From Bordetella avium (lineage in GTDB: Bacteria > Pseudomonadota > Gammaproteobacteria > Burkholderiales > Burkholderiaceae_B), in contig NZ_CP139969.1 of NCBI RefSeq assembly GCF_034424645.1, positions 1,054,001-1,118,000 of the forward strand: DNA of 64,000 bases, written 5' to 3'. Position 1 is the stretch's first letter. Each line of letters starts with the position of its first letter. The notes under the pieces are model-generated. The model was not told the origin of the DNA, made no database searches, and saw only the letters and a program-made list of their open reading frames with translations. Shown in pieces: positions 46,435 to 54,435 of this stretch. The position numbers and the translations under genes are program-made.

Positions 46435-46440
46435 TTTCGC

Positions 46441-47670
46441 ATGAATACCGCCGTATCTATCGACTCCCCCGCTCTGCGCCGCCGCGATTGGCAAATCATT
46501 CTTCTCATCGGTATTGCGCATGCCAGCTCCCACTTTTTTCAGTTGCTCCTGCCTTCGCTATATGTGTCGCTAGGCCAGGAGTTTGACCTCGACTTCGCGC
46601 GATTGGGTTTGCTCGTGTCGGTGTTTTATGTCGTATCAGGCTTGGGTCAGGCTTCGTCGGGTTTCGTCGTAGACCGGGTCGGCGCCCGCCCGGTGCTGTG
46701 GTTTGGCCTGTCTTGTTTTGTGCTGTCGGCGGTCATCATTGGCGCGGCCAATGGCTATCCGATGCTGATACTGGCCGCTGCTATCGGTGGGGTGGGTAAT
46801 TCCATTTTCCATCCGGCTGACTACTCCATCATCAATCACCGGGTCAGCCCAGCTAGATTAGGCCATGCTTATTCCACGCATGGTCTGACCGGTAATCTGG
46901 GATGGGCGCTTACGCCGGTGTTCATCACCACCATCACGCTGCTATCGAATTGGCGCGTGGCGGCCTTTTCGGCTGGTGCGTTGGTCGCGCTGGTCTTGCT
47001 GATGACGGTCGTTGGCCGCCATTTGATCGGCGGGCCGTTGACGCAGCACAGCGATGAAAAAGCACCGCAGGGCAATGCCTGGCAGACGCTCAAGGCCTTG
47101 TTGGCCAAGCCCGCCTTGTGGGGGGCTTTTCTGTTTTTCGCCTTTACCTCGGTGGCCTTGTCTTCCGTGCAGAACTACACCATTCCCTTGCTGGCGGAGC
47201 TTTACGATCTGTCCCGCGTGGTGGCGAGCTCGGCCTTGTCTGGCTATATGGTGGCGTCGGCGGTCGGCATGGCGGCAGGGGGATTCCTGGTCTCGGCCAC
47301 GCCGCGCACCGAGCGCACCGTTACCGCCGCGCTTATTTTGGCAGGCCTGACGTTGGTGGTGTTGGCCATGGGTTGGGTGCCTGCCTCGCTGGCGGCGTTT
47401 GTCGTCGCGCTGGCTGGCTTTTGTGCCGGGGTAGCGGCGCCGTCGCGCGATATGTTGATCCGCAAGGTGACGCCCAAGGGAGCGACAGGCTCAGTCTATG
47501 GCCTGGTGTATTCCGGCATGGATGTGGGGTCGGCACTGGGACCGCTGGGTTTTGGCCTGCTGCTCGACGCCGGGCTGGCCAAGGGGCCATGGATAGGCGC
47601 AGGTTTGGCCTTTGCCATCGGTGCTCTTTTGGCGCAGTGGATCGCCGTACAGGCGCGGCGACCCACTTGA
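46441..47670 (+). CDS. MFS transporter
   Basis: This 409-residue, twelve-helix major facilitator has LLIGIAHASSHFFQLLLPSL in helix 1, the loop pattern GFVVDRVGARPVLW, and GGVGNSIFHPADYSIINHRV in helix 4. The last two suggest the FSR (fosmidomycin resistance-like) group, but a substrate cannot be named. No Shine-Dalgarno sequence lies before ATG 46441; a hairpin ends six bases upstream. It converges on queF with 13 bases between the stops. Confidence 0.85.
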   Translation: MNTAVSIDSPALRRRDWQIILLIGIAHASSHFFQLLLPSLYVSLGQEFDLDFARLGLLVSVFYVVSGLGQASSGFVVDRVGARPVLWFGLSCFVLSAVIIGAANGYPMLILAAAIGGVGNSIFHPADYSIINHRVSPARLGHAYSTHGLTGNLGWALTPVFITTITLLSNWRVAAFSAGALVALVLLMTVVGRHLIGGPLTQHSDEKAPQGNAWQTLKALLAKPALWGAFLFFAFTSVALSSVQNYTIPLLAELYDLSRVVASSALSGYMVASAVGMAAGGFLVSATPRTERTVTAALILAGLTLVVLAMGWVPASLAAFVVALAGFCAGVAAPSRDMLIRKVTPKGATGSVYGLVYSGMDVGSALGPLGFGLLLDAGLAKGPWIGAGLAFAIGALLAQWIAVQARRPT

Positions 47671-47683
47671 GAACGGCCCGGTG

Positions 47684-48505
47684 TTATTGACGCGCGCCGC
47701 GCAGATCGGCCGGCGCGCTGGCGCCAGCGTTGCTGCGCCAGGGGTTGATGTCCAGCCCGCCGCGGCGGGTATAGCGGGCATAGACCGTCAGTTGTTCGGG
47801 CTGGCAGGCTTGCATCAGATCGCAAAAAATGCGCTCTACGCAATGCTCATGGAATTCGGCGTGTTGCCGGAAAGAAATGATGTATTTGAGCAGGCCGGCC
47901 CGGTCGATCGGACGGCCTCGATAGGCGATCTGCACGCTGGCCCAATCGGGTTGGCCTGTCACGGGGCAATTGGACTTCAGCAGGCGTGACATCAGCGTTT
48001 CTTCGATGATCCCGGTCCCGCTGCAGCCCAATAGTTCGGGGGCGGGCTCATAGCGATCGACTTCTACATCCAGCTTGTCTAGATTGATGCCGCTCAGTTC
48101 CTGGATGCGCAGGGTGTCAAAGCGCTGCGGCAAGATGAAGTCCATGTCGACGGGCGCACCTGCAGCGGCCGACAGGTCTTTTTCGAGCAGATCGCGCAGG
48201 GTCTGGGCATTGGGCAGGCGCGTCTGGTTGAACGAGTTCAGGTAGAGCTTGAAGGATTTGGACTCGATGATGTTGGGGCTGCTGGCCGGGATGCGAAAAC
48301 TGGCCATGGCAATGCGCGGCTTACCCTTGGCATCTAACCATGAGAGCTCGTAGGCGTTCCAGATATCGGTGCCGTCAAAGGGCAGGGCGCCATCCAGGCC
48401 CAGGCCCGCCCGGTTTTCGGCGCGGGCGATGGGAAAGAGCAGCGCGGCATTGTATTCGGAGGGGTAGGCGACGTTATGGCCTAGCGGTGCATCAGAAAGC
48501 GGCAT
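47684..48505 (-). CDS. queF: NADPH-dependent 7-cyano-7-deazaguanine reductase
   Basis: QueF reduces preQ0 to preQ1 in queuosine synthesis for tRNA. The 273 residues are those of the long bimodular (E. coli-like) form. SKSFKLYLNSFNQTRL is the substrate-pocket block, and SNCPVTGQPDW holds the Cys that forms the thioimide. EFHEHCVERIF near the C-terminus is also conserved. I use ATG 48505 (MPLSDAPLGHN); the frame is open further upstream without similarity. Other queuosine genes are not in the window. Confidence 0.96.
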   Translation of the reverse strand: MPLSDAPLGHNVAYPSEYNAALLFPIARAENRAGLGLDGALPFDGTDIWNAYELSWLDAKGKPRIAMASFRIPASSPNIIESKSFKLYLNSFNQTRLPNAQTLRDLLEKDLSAAAGAPVDMDFILPQRFDTLRIQELSGINLDKLDVEVDRYEPAPELLGCSGTGIIEETLMSRLLKSNCPVTGQPDWASVQIAYRGRPIDRAGLLKYIISFRQHAEFHEHCVERIFCDLMQACQPEQLTVYARYTRRGGLDINPWRSNAGASAPADLRGARQ

Positions 48506-48925
48506 GGCGAGATAAGCAGATCGAGGCAATGTCTCATTGTAGAGGGTGCGCCCTCTTCTCAGGGGGGCATACGCCTTGATAGGGGCCGCGCCTTGTTTGC
48601 GGGAAATCCCTCCTGCAAACGTTTGCTCCGACACCGGCTGCCGGATGCTTGCGCCACCCTGCTGGCCGACTAGGCCGCCCATTCCTGGGAGCCGCAAATC
48701 TATTCGCAAACGTCGGCCCAAGCTTGCGTCAGCGAGACGCCGCTGTGGGCGGGGTGGCCGGCATGCTGCGGTTCACGTGGCGGTGTTATGGCGCATGATT
48801 CTCATAAATAAATATTGCTAACTGATACAGTTCCTCATATCTTGGTGGAGACTAGATACCGGTCTGCCGTCGCACCCTGGACGGATCGGCAGCGCGAACA
48901 CCGTCCAACTTTTTAGGAGCAGATC
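48506..48925. other. Control region between queF and the autotransporter
   Basis: About 420 bases without a supportable gene. It contains the perfect palindrome GCAAACGTTTGC at 48615-48626, a second CGCAAACG half-site near 48704, and an AT-rich stretch around 48795-48830 with ATGATTCTCAT, which loosely resembles a Fur half-site. Promoters of both divergent genes must lie here. Confidence 0.45.
48615..48626. promoter_or_regulatory. Perfect 12-base palindrome, possible operator
   Basis: GCAAACGTTTGC is fully self-complementary, a shape used by LacI-family repressors among others. A related CGCAAACG occurs about 90 bases on. The binding protein is unknown. Confidence 0.35.
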
Positions 48926-51121
48926 TTGAATCACGTTTACCGCCTGGTATGGAACCGCACGATGCGCCTGTGGCAGCCTGTCTCTGAGCTGGCAGCCCAG
49001 TCGCGCGGCGGGGCGGCTCCCTCGGCGGTCTACGTTGCGGTGCGGTGGCGTTTGCATGGGATAGCTGTTGCCCTGGGGCTGGGGCTCGCCGCGTGGACGC
49101 AGACCGCCATGGCGATCTGCGCTAGCAATCCTACGCAGGTGACCTGCGACACGCCCGTCAATCCTCTGAACCCGAGTTATACCAACTCGCAAAACGGGTT
49201 GACCGTGACGGTAGGGGCGGGAGGCACGTTGGGCGTGCTGTTGGGCGCAGGCGGCACGGCGATGACGCTGCGGGGCGGTAATGTGGCGGTGACCAACCAG
49301 GGCGTCATCGATGCCTTTGCGTTGGGCAGCGGTTTGAGCGTGGTGTCATCGGGCCTTGTCTTGGGCCAGGCGGATGGGAGTGTGCCCGGGGTCAGCACCT
49401 ATACCATCCAGAACGAGGCTTCTGGCCTTATCGGTGGCTCGGGCCGGGATATTTACGAAGCGCAACTGGCCAATCTGACCGGGATGGCGCTGTCCATCCA
49501 CAACGGCACGGGCGGCGTGACCAACGTCACCAACAACGGCATCATCCGCGCCGCGCCGGTGGCCTACGGTAGTCGATCCGGCGCGGATATCGCGGCCGTA
49601 GCGATCTATGGCGGCGGAATGGTGAATTTCACCAACAGCAGCACTGGCACCATTGTCGGCCGGGTGGCGTTTGAGTCGGCCGGCTCCCTTATCGGCCACT
49701 ACTTTAGGAACGGCGGACTCATCGATGGCAGCGTGTCGCTGGGGGCGGGTAGCAGAAATACGTTCGTTGCCGAGTCCGGCTCCGCGATCAGCGCGACCGG
49801 CCAGACGGGCGAAATGATCGGCGTTACCTCCGTGCCGGGTCTGCTGTTCGCCAGACCGGGCACGGTGGATGGCGGCTTCGGGGGCAACAATTCCCTGGTC
49901 TTCGCCGACACGTTCAGCCGAGGCCTGCTCACCAGCGTCGCCGCCGGCACCTACCTGAATTTCAACAGCCTGACCGTTACCGGGGGCAGCTGGACGCTGT
50001 TGGGCGGCCCCTTATTGCCCTCGGGTAGCTCCATCTCGCTCAATGGGGGCACCGTGTTGGTCGACGCCAGCGGTGCCTTGGGTGTTGGCCAGATCTCTGC
50101 GTCGGGCGGCGCCATTGGCGCGTCAGCACCGGGCGTATCGCTAGGCAGCAGCTTCAACTTGGTGGGGAGCGGCCTGGTGGTAAATAGTGCTCATCCCTTA
50201 ACGCTGTCGGGGCGGTTGACGGGCTCGGGAGGCTTGTCGGTGAGGGGCACGCAGGCGGTCAGCTTGACGGGCGCCAATGATTACAAGGGCGACACAACCG
50301 TCTTCCCCTTGGCCGAGCTCGTGGGTAATGCCAGCAGCCTGCAGGGCAATATCGCTAACCATGGCACGGTGACTTTTTCCGGCGCCGAGAATGGCAGCTT
50401 TAACGGCAGCCTGTCAGGCAGCGGCAATCTGGTCAAGCAAGGCAGCGGTATCTTGGAGGTTCGTGGCCTCCTGGGCCATACGGGCAGTACGGCCATCCAG
50501 GCCGGCACTCTGCAGCTTGGCCCGGGAGGAGTGCTGAATTCATCAACGAGTATGATTCTGAGCCCTGGCGCGACACTGGATCTGGGGGAGAGCCCGAATC
50601 AGAGCCTCGGTGGGTTGTCCGGCACGGGCGGTACGGTAACACTTGGCGCGAATACGCTAAGTTTGTTCAATCAGAACGACGCGGTTTTCGGCGGTGTGAT
50701 CCAAGGCAGCGGCGGCTTGATCAAAAATGGGCTTCAGACGCAGACTCTGACGGGCCGCAGTACCTTCTCCGGCGGCGTGAACATCGTGGCTGGCAGGTTG
50801 GCGCTGGGTACGGGTAGCAGCCTGGCCGCCAGCTCTGTGATAACGGTGGGCACGCAGGGCACGTTCGATATCTCGGCAGCTTCTAACATGGAGTTGGCGA
50901 CGCTCAACGGCTCGGGCGGTAACGTGGCCTTGGGCGCCAACACCCTTACGCTGGGGTCGGGCAATTATGGTGGCGTGATCGCCGGCACCGGCGGTCTCAC
51001 CAAGAACACGGCGGGTAGCCTGGTACTCAATGGCGAGAACAGCTATACGGGGGCCACCCGGGTGGCCGGCGGTGCGCTGGTGGTGGGGGGGGGGGCGCCG
51101 CCGACCTCCGCGCCCGCTTGA
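48926..51121 (+). CDS. Autotransporter, N-terminal part (frame broken at poly-G; probably phase-variable)
   Basis: The gene starts with TTG 48926, supported by TTTAGGAGC upstream and by an extended signal peptide (ESPR) beginning NHVYRLVWNRTMRLW. A hydrophobic core follows (IAVALGLGLAAWTQTAMA), with cleavage near AMA. The passenger is Gly/Ser/Thr/Asn-rich with repeating beta-helix units such as GSGNLVKQGSGILEV and GGLIKNGLQTQTLTGRSTF. The frame ends at 51121, a few codons after eleven G residues (51085-51095). One added G, or two removed, would join it to the frame that carries the rest of the passenger and the beta-barrel, giving about 1805 residues. In the present state only a truncated, barrel-less product is made. 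A sequencing error in the tract is the main alternative. Confidence 0.88.
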   Translation: MNHVYRLVWNRTMRLWQPVSELAAQSRGGAAPSAVYVAVRWRLHGIAVALGLGLAAWTQTAMAICASNPTQVTCDTPVNPLNPSYTNSQNGLTVTVGAGGTLGVLLGAGGTAMTLRGGNVAVTNQGVIDAFALGSGLSVVSSGLVLGQADGSVPGVSTYTIQNEASGLIGGSGRDIYEAQLANLTGMALSIHNGTGGVTNVTNNGIIRAAPVAYGSRSGADIAAVAIYGGGMVNFTNSSTGTIVGRVAFESAGSLIGHYFRNGGLIDGSVSLGAGSRNTFVAESGSAISATGQTGEMIGVTSVPGLLFARPGTVDGGFGGNNSLVFADTFSRGLLTSVAAGTYLNFNSLTVTGGSWTLLGGPLLPSGSSISLNGGTVLVDASGALGVGQISASGGAIGASAPGVSLGSSFNLVGSGLVVNSAHPLTLSGRLTGSGGLSVRGTQAVSLTGANDYKGDTTVFPLAELVGNASSLQGNIANHGTVTFSGAENGSFNGSLSGSGNLVKQGSGILEVRGLLGHTGSTAIQAGTLQLGPGGVLNSSTSMILSPGATLDLGESPNQSLGGLSGTGGTVTLGANTLSLFNQNDAVFGGVIQGSGGLIKNGLQTQTLTGRSTFSGGVNIVAGRLALGTGSSLAASSVITVGTQGTFDISAASNMELATLNGSGGNVALGANTLTLGSGNYGGVIAGTGGLTKNTAGSLVLNGENSYTGATRVAGGALVVGGGAPPTSAPA
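51085..51095 (+). repeat. Homopolymeric tract of 11 G, contingency switch of the autotransporter
   Basis: Eleven consecutive G lie within coding sequence. The upstream frame reads V-G-G-G-A-P-P and stops at 51121; the downstream frame reads A-A-D-L-R-A-R-L-N. By codon arithmetic, tracts of 9 or 12 G put the two in one frame and 10 or 11 do not. Such tracts vary by slipped-strand mispairing; poly-C runs in Bordetella fim promoters and bvgS are known cases. Confidence 0.88.
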
Positions 51122-54100
51122 ACAGCTCGGTGACGGTGGCCAGCGGCGCCTCGATCGGCGGCTTTGGTACGGTGAACGGCAATGTGGTGGTGCAGGCGGG
51201 CGGCAGCTTGGCGCCCGGCGCGCCGGGAGGCACTTTCGTCGTCAATGGCGACCTGACGCTGGCCCAGGGTAGCGCAATGGACTTTTCCTTCGGTCAGCCC
51301 GGCAGTTCGGGCGCTGCGGGCGCCGGCCATAGCGTGCAGGTCAACGGCAGCCTGGCGCTCAACGGCGTGCGGCTCTCCGTCAATGATGCGGGCGGCTATG
51401 GCGTTGGCGTGTACCGGCTGTTCGACTACACCGGTTCGCTGACGACGGGCAACGGCGGCTTCACCGGCCTGGCGGTGGGGCAGACCGTGCAGGTGTACAA
51501 CGGGCAGATCAACCTGATCAATGCAAGGAACTTGACGCTCAATCTCTGGAACGCGGATCGCACGGCGACGGCCACGCAACAGGGCGGCGGTTCCGGCGTC
51601 TGGTCCAAGAATAGCGCTAACTGGACGGACGTAGACGTCACTGTCACATCGGCGTTCTCGCCCAGCAATGCGTTCGCCATTTTCGGCGGCACGGCGGGTA
51701 CGGTTACGGTCGATGGCAGCGCTGGCAATGTCAGCACCAGCGGCGCGCAGTTTCTCAGCGATGGCTACCGCCTGAACGGCGATGCGCTCAACCTGGTGGC
51801 GCCGTCGGCCGGCGCCTTGAGCGAAGTGCGCGTGGGCGACGGCAGTGCCGCGTCGGCGGACTGGACCGCCACCTTGGACACTGTCGTGGCGGGCAATGGC
51901 CTCGACAAGACGGGCCTGGGCACCCTGGTGCTCAACGGCACCAACACCTATGCGCAGACGCGGCTTTCCGCAGGCACGCTGCCGGTGTCGTCAGACGCCA
52001 ATCTGGGCGCGGCCTCGGGGGGGCTGGACTTCCAGGGCGGGACGCTGCGGGTCACGGGCACCGCTTTCGAGAGCACCGCGCGTGCGATCACGCTTGGCGC
52101 GGCCGGCGGCGGTCTGGACATCGCGGATGCCGGCAACACGTTCACGGTGTCGCAAGCCCTGTCCGGCAATGGCGGTCTGGCCAAGCTGGGCGCGGGCGCC
52201 TTGGTGCTGACCGGTTCGAACACTTACCAGGGAACCACCACAGTGAGCGCTGGCCGCCTGCAGGTTGGCGATGGCGTGACGCAGGGCAGCATTGCGGGTG
52301 ACGCGGACATCCAGGCCGGCGGCACACTGGCGTTCAAGCGCATCGACCAGGTGGTCTATGGCGGCGCGATTTCCGGTTCGGGCCAATTGCGCCAAGAGGG
52401 CAGCGGCACGCTGGTGTTGACGGGCGACAGTGCGTTTACGGGCACCACCACCATTGCCTCGGGCTCGCTGCAGGTCGGCGACGGGGGCAATCGCGGTACG
52501 CTGGGCGGCACCATCATCAATAACGGTAATCTGACGTTCAACCGCGCCACCGATTCGGTGTTCGCGGGCGTGCTTGCTGGTGGGGGAGCCGTGTCTAAGC
52601 TGGGGGCGGGCGTTTTGACGCTTACCGGCGATAGTAGCGCCTACACGGGTGCCACGAGCTTGCTGGCCGGCGGCTTGCAGGTCGATGGCAAGCTGGGCGG
52701 AGCGCTGTGGGTGGCCACGTCTGGCGCCATGCTGTTGGCGTCCGCGCCGAGCGCCACACCGTTGGCCCCCACGTCTGACGCGACGGTGTCCGGCACCGGG
52801 TCCTTGCAGGATCTGATCGTGGGGTCAGGGGGCACGTTGGCGCCAGGTAACGCCGCGACGCCATTTGGGCAGTTGAGCGTGCTGGGTAATCTGGTGATGT
52901 TGCCCGGGGCGTCATACCGCGTGGCCGCTGCGGCGGATGGCCAGCATAGCCGCGTCAAGGTCACGGGTGTCGCCAATGTGGCGGGGTCGGTGCTGCACAT
53001 GGGCCAGAACGGTTCTTATGCGCCGTCCACCACCTACACGATCCTGAGCGCTGACGGCGGTGTACAGGGGAGGTTTGATTCGGTCTCCAGCAATCTGGCC
53101 TTCCTGACGCCCTCGCTGGCCTATGGCAGTAAGCAGGTGGATTTGACGGTGCAGCGCAAGCAGGTGCCCGATGGGGGGGGCGGCACGCGGCCGATCGAGT
53201 TTGCCGACGCGGCTTTCACCGGCAACCAGCGTTCGGTTGCGCGGGCGCTGCAAAGCTTGTCTGCCGACAGCGCGCTGTTTCGTCGCGTGCTGAATCTTCC
53301 CAACGGCGTGCCGGCTGAGGTGTTCAATGGCCTGTCGGGCGAAGCGCACGCGAGTACCGTATCGATGGCGCAGGGCGTGGCCAACAGCTTTGTGCAGATT
53401 CCCTTGAACCGCTTGCGCGCCAACTTGGGTGCGGGCATGTTGCCCGGTGTGCCTACCGCCCAACTGGGCCTGGGCAGTGCCGCCGCCTTGCCGCAATCGG
53501 CTGCGCAGCCGTTGTGGGCTCAGGTTTTTGGCAACTGGGGTTCGGTGCGCGGCAACGGCAATGCCGCCCGCACCACGCAGAGCGACAATGGGGTGTCGGC
53601 AGGCGGCGACGTTGCGGTCGGCGCAGGCTGGCGCCTGGGTGGGGCGGCCGGTTATTCCAATAGCCGCAGCCGCACCAGCGACCGCGCGTCTAACTCGCAG
53701 GCCGACAGCTATAGCCTGACGGTCTACGGCGGCAAGGCGTTTGACGCTGGCAGCGCCAAGCTCAATCTGAGCCTGGGGGCGTCTTACACCTGGCACGATA
53801 TGAAGACGCAGCGCTACGCTGACGCCGCAGGGTTGCCGCAGACGCTAAAGGCCGATTACAAGGGCAACACGTCTCAGGTGTTCGGCGAACTCGGCTATGC
53901 CATGCCGCTGACCGAGCGTGTCACGCTGGAGCCCTTTGTGGGCGCCGGCTTCAGCAGCCTGCGCACCGGCGCCTTTAGCGAGTCCGGCGGCGACGCCGCG
54001 CTGCGCGGCGAGGCCAACCGTAACAACGTCACGACCACGACGCTGGGCTTGCACGCCCGGCAGGCCTTTGAAAGCGCCGGCGCCCAGGGCCAGTTGTTCG

Positions 54101-54342
54101 GCACGCTGGGTTGGCGCCACGCCTTTGGCGATGTCGATCCGTCCAGCACGATGTCGTTCGTGCAGGGCGGCGCGTCCTTCACGACCAACGGCGCGCCGAT
54201 CGCACGGGATACGGCGCTGGTCGAGCTTGGTGTGAACATGGCCGTCAGCAAGCGCACTACGGTAGGCGTGATCTACGGCGGGCAGTTCGGTGAGGGCAGC
54301 CAGCAGCACTCGGGCACGCTGGACGTGCGCTACCGGTTCTGA
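51097..54342 (+). CDS. Autotransporter, C-terminal passenger and beta-barrel (out of frame with its start)
   Basis: This is the second part of the same gene. Passenger-associated repeats continue: LGAGALVLTGSNTYQGTTTV, EGSGTLVLTGDSAFTGTTTI and LGAGVLTLTGDSSAYTGATS are near-copies spaced by about 70 residues. A Gly-rich linker with eight G bases (53173-53180) precedes the pre-barrel region. From about 53510 an autotransporter beta-domain follows (QPLWAQVFGNWGSVRGNGN to the terminal RYRF), ending in the Phe that guides outer-membrane insertion. A TTG at 51118 overlaps the upstream stop, but a product starting there would have no signal peptide and could not be exported. I therefore treat it as the silent 3-prime part of a switchable gene. 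Confidence 0.88.
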   Translation, partial: AADLRARLNSSVTVASGASIGGFGTVNGNVVVQAGGSLAPGAPGGTFVVNGDLTLAQGSAMDFSFGQPGSSGAAGAGHSVQVNGSLALNGVRLSVNDAGGYGVGVYRLFDYTGSLTTGNGGFTGLAVGQTVQVYNGQINLINARNLTLNLWNADRTATATQQGGGSGVWSKNSANWTDVDVTVTSAFSPSNAFAIFGGTAGTVTVDGSAGNVSTSGAQFLSDGYRLNGDALNLVAPSAGALSEVRVGDGSAASADWTATLDTVVAGNGLDKTGLGTLVLNGTNTYAQTRLSAGTLPVSSDANLGAASGGLDFQGGTLRVTGTAFESTARAITLGAAGGGLDIADAGNTFTVSQALSGNGGLAKLGAGALVLTGSNTYQGTTTVSAGRLQVGDGVTQGSIAGDADIQAGGTLAFKRIDQVVYGGAISGSGQLRQEGSGTLVLTGDSAFTGTTTIASGSLQVGDGGNRGTLGGTIINNGNLTFNRATDSVFAGVLAGGGAVSKLGAGVLTLTGDSSAYTGATSLLAGGLQVDGKLGGALWVATSGAMLLASAPSATPLAPTSDATVSGTGSLQDLIVGSGGTLAPGNAATPFGQLSVLGNLVMLPGASYRVAAAADGQHSRVKVTGVANVAGSVLHMGQNGSYAPSTTYTILSADGGVQGRFDSVSSNLAFLTPSLAYGSKQVDLTVQRKQVPDGGGGTRPIEFADAAFTGNQRSVARALQSLSADSALFRRVLNLPNGVPAEVFNGLSGEAHASTVSMAQGVANSFVQIPLNRLRANLGAGMLPGVPTAQLGLGSAAALPQSAAQPLWAQVFGNWGSVRGNGNAARTTQSDNGVSAGGDVAVGAGWRLGGAAGYSNSRSRTSDRASNSQADSYSLTVYGGKAFDAGSAKLNLSLGASYTWHDMKTQRYADAAGLPQTLKADYKGNTSQVFGELGYAMPLTERVTLEPFVGAGFSSLRTGAFSESGGDAALRGEANRNNVTTTTLGLHARQAFESAGAQGQLFGTLGWRHAFGDVDPSSTMSFVQGGASFTTNGAPIARDTALVELGVNMAVSKRTTVGVIYGGQFGEGSQQHSGTLDVRYRF
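53173..53180 (+). repeat. Second poly-G tract (8 G) in the autotransporter linker
   Basis: Eight G encode part of the VPDGGGGTRP linker before the barrel. The tract is in frame here. Any slip would remove the barrel. Confidence 0.6.
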
Positions 54343-54435
54343 TCCTAGCCAGGGGGAGGGCGTCACAGCTCTCCCCCACTCCGAGGCGATTGAAGGCGAG
54401 CGCTCGCGCGAACACGGGGGCGCACCGTGTCTATC

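Noticed and set aside
46312-46440. Possible tRNA genes after pgsA, as in E. coli
   Set aside because: The stretch was read for cloverleaf features (acceptor stem, TTCGA loop, CCA end); only two simple hairpins are present.
51118-54342. Independent gene starting at TTG 51118
   Set aside because: Its product would be an autotransporter half without a signal peptide. The intact upstream half and the poly-G at the junction explain it better as one switched gene.
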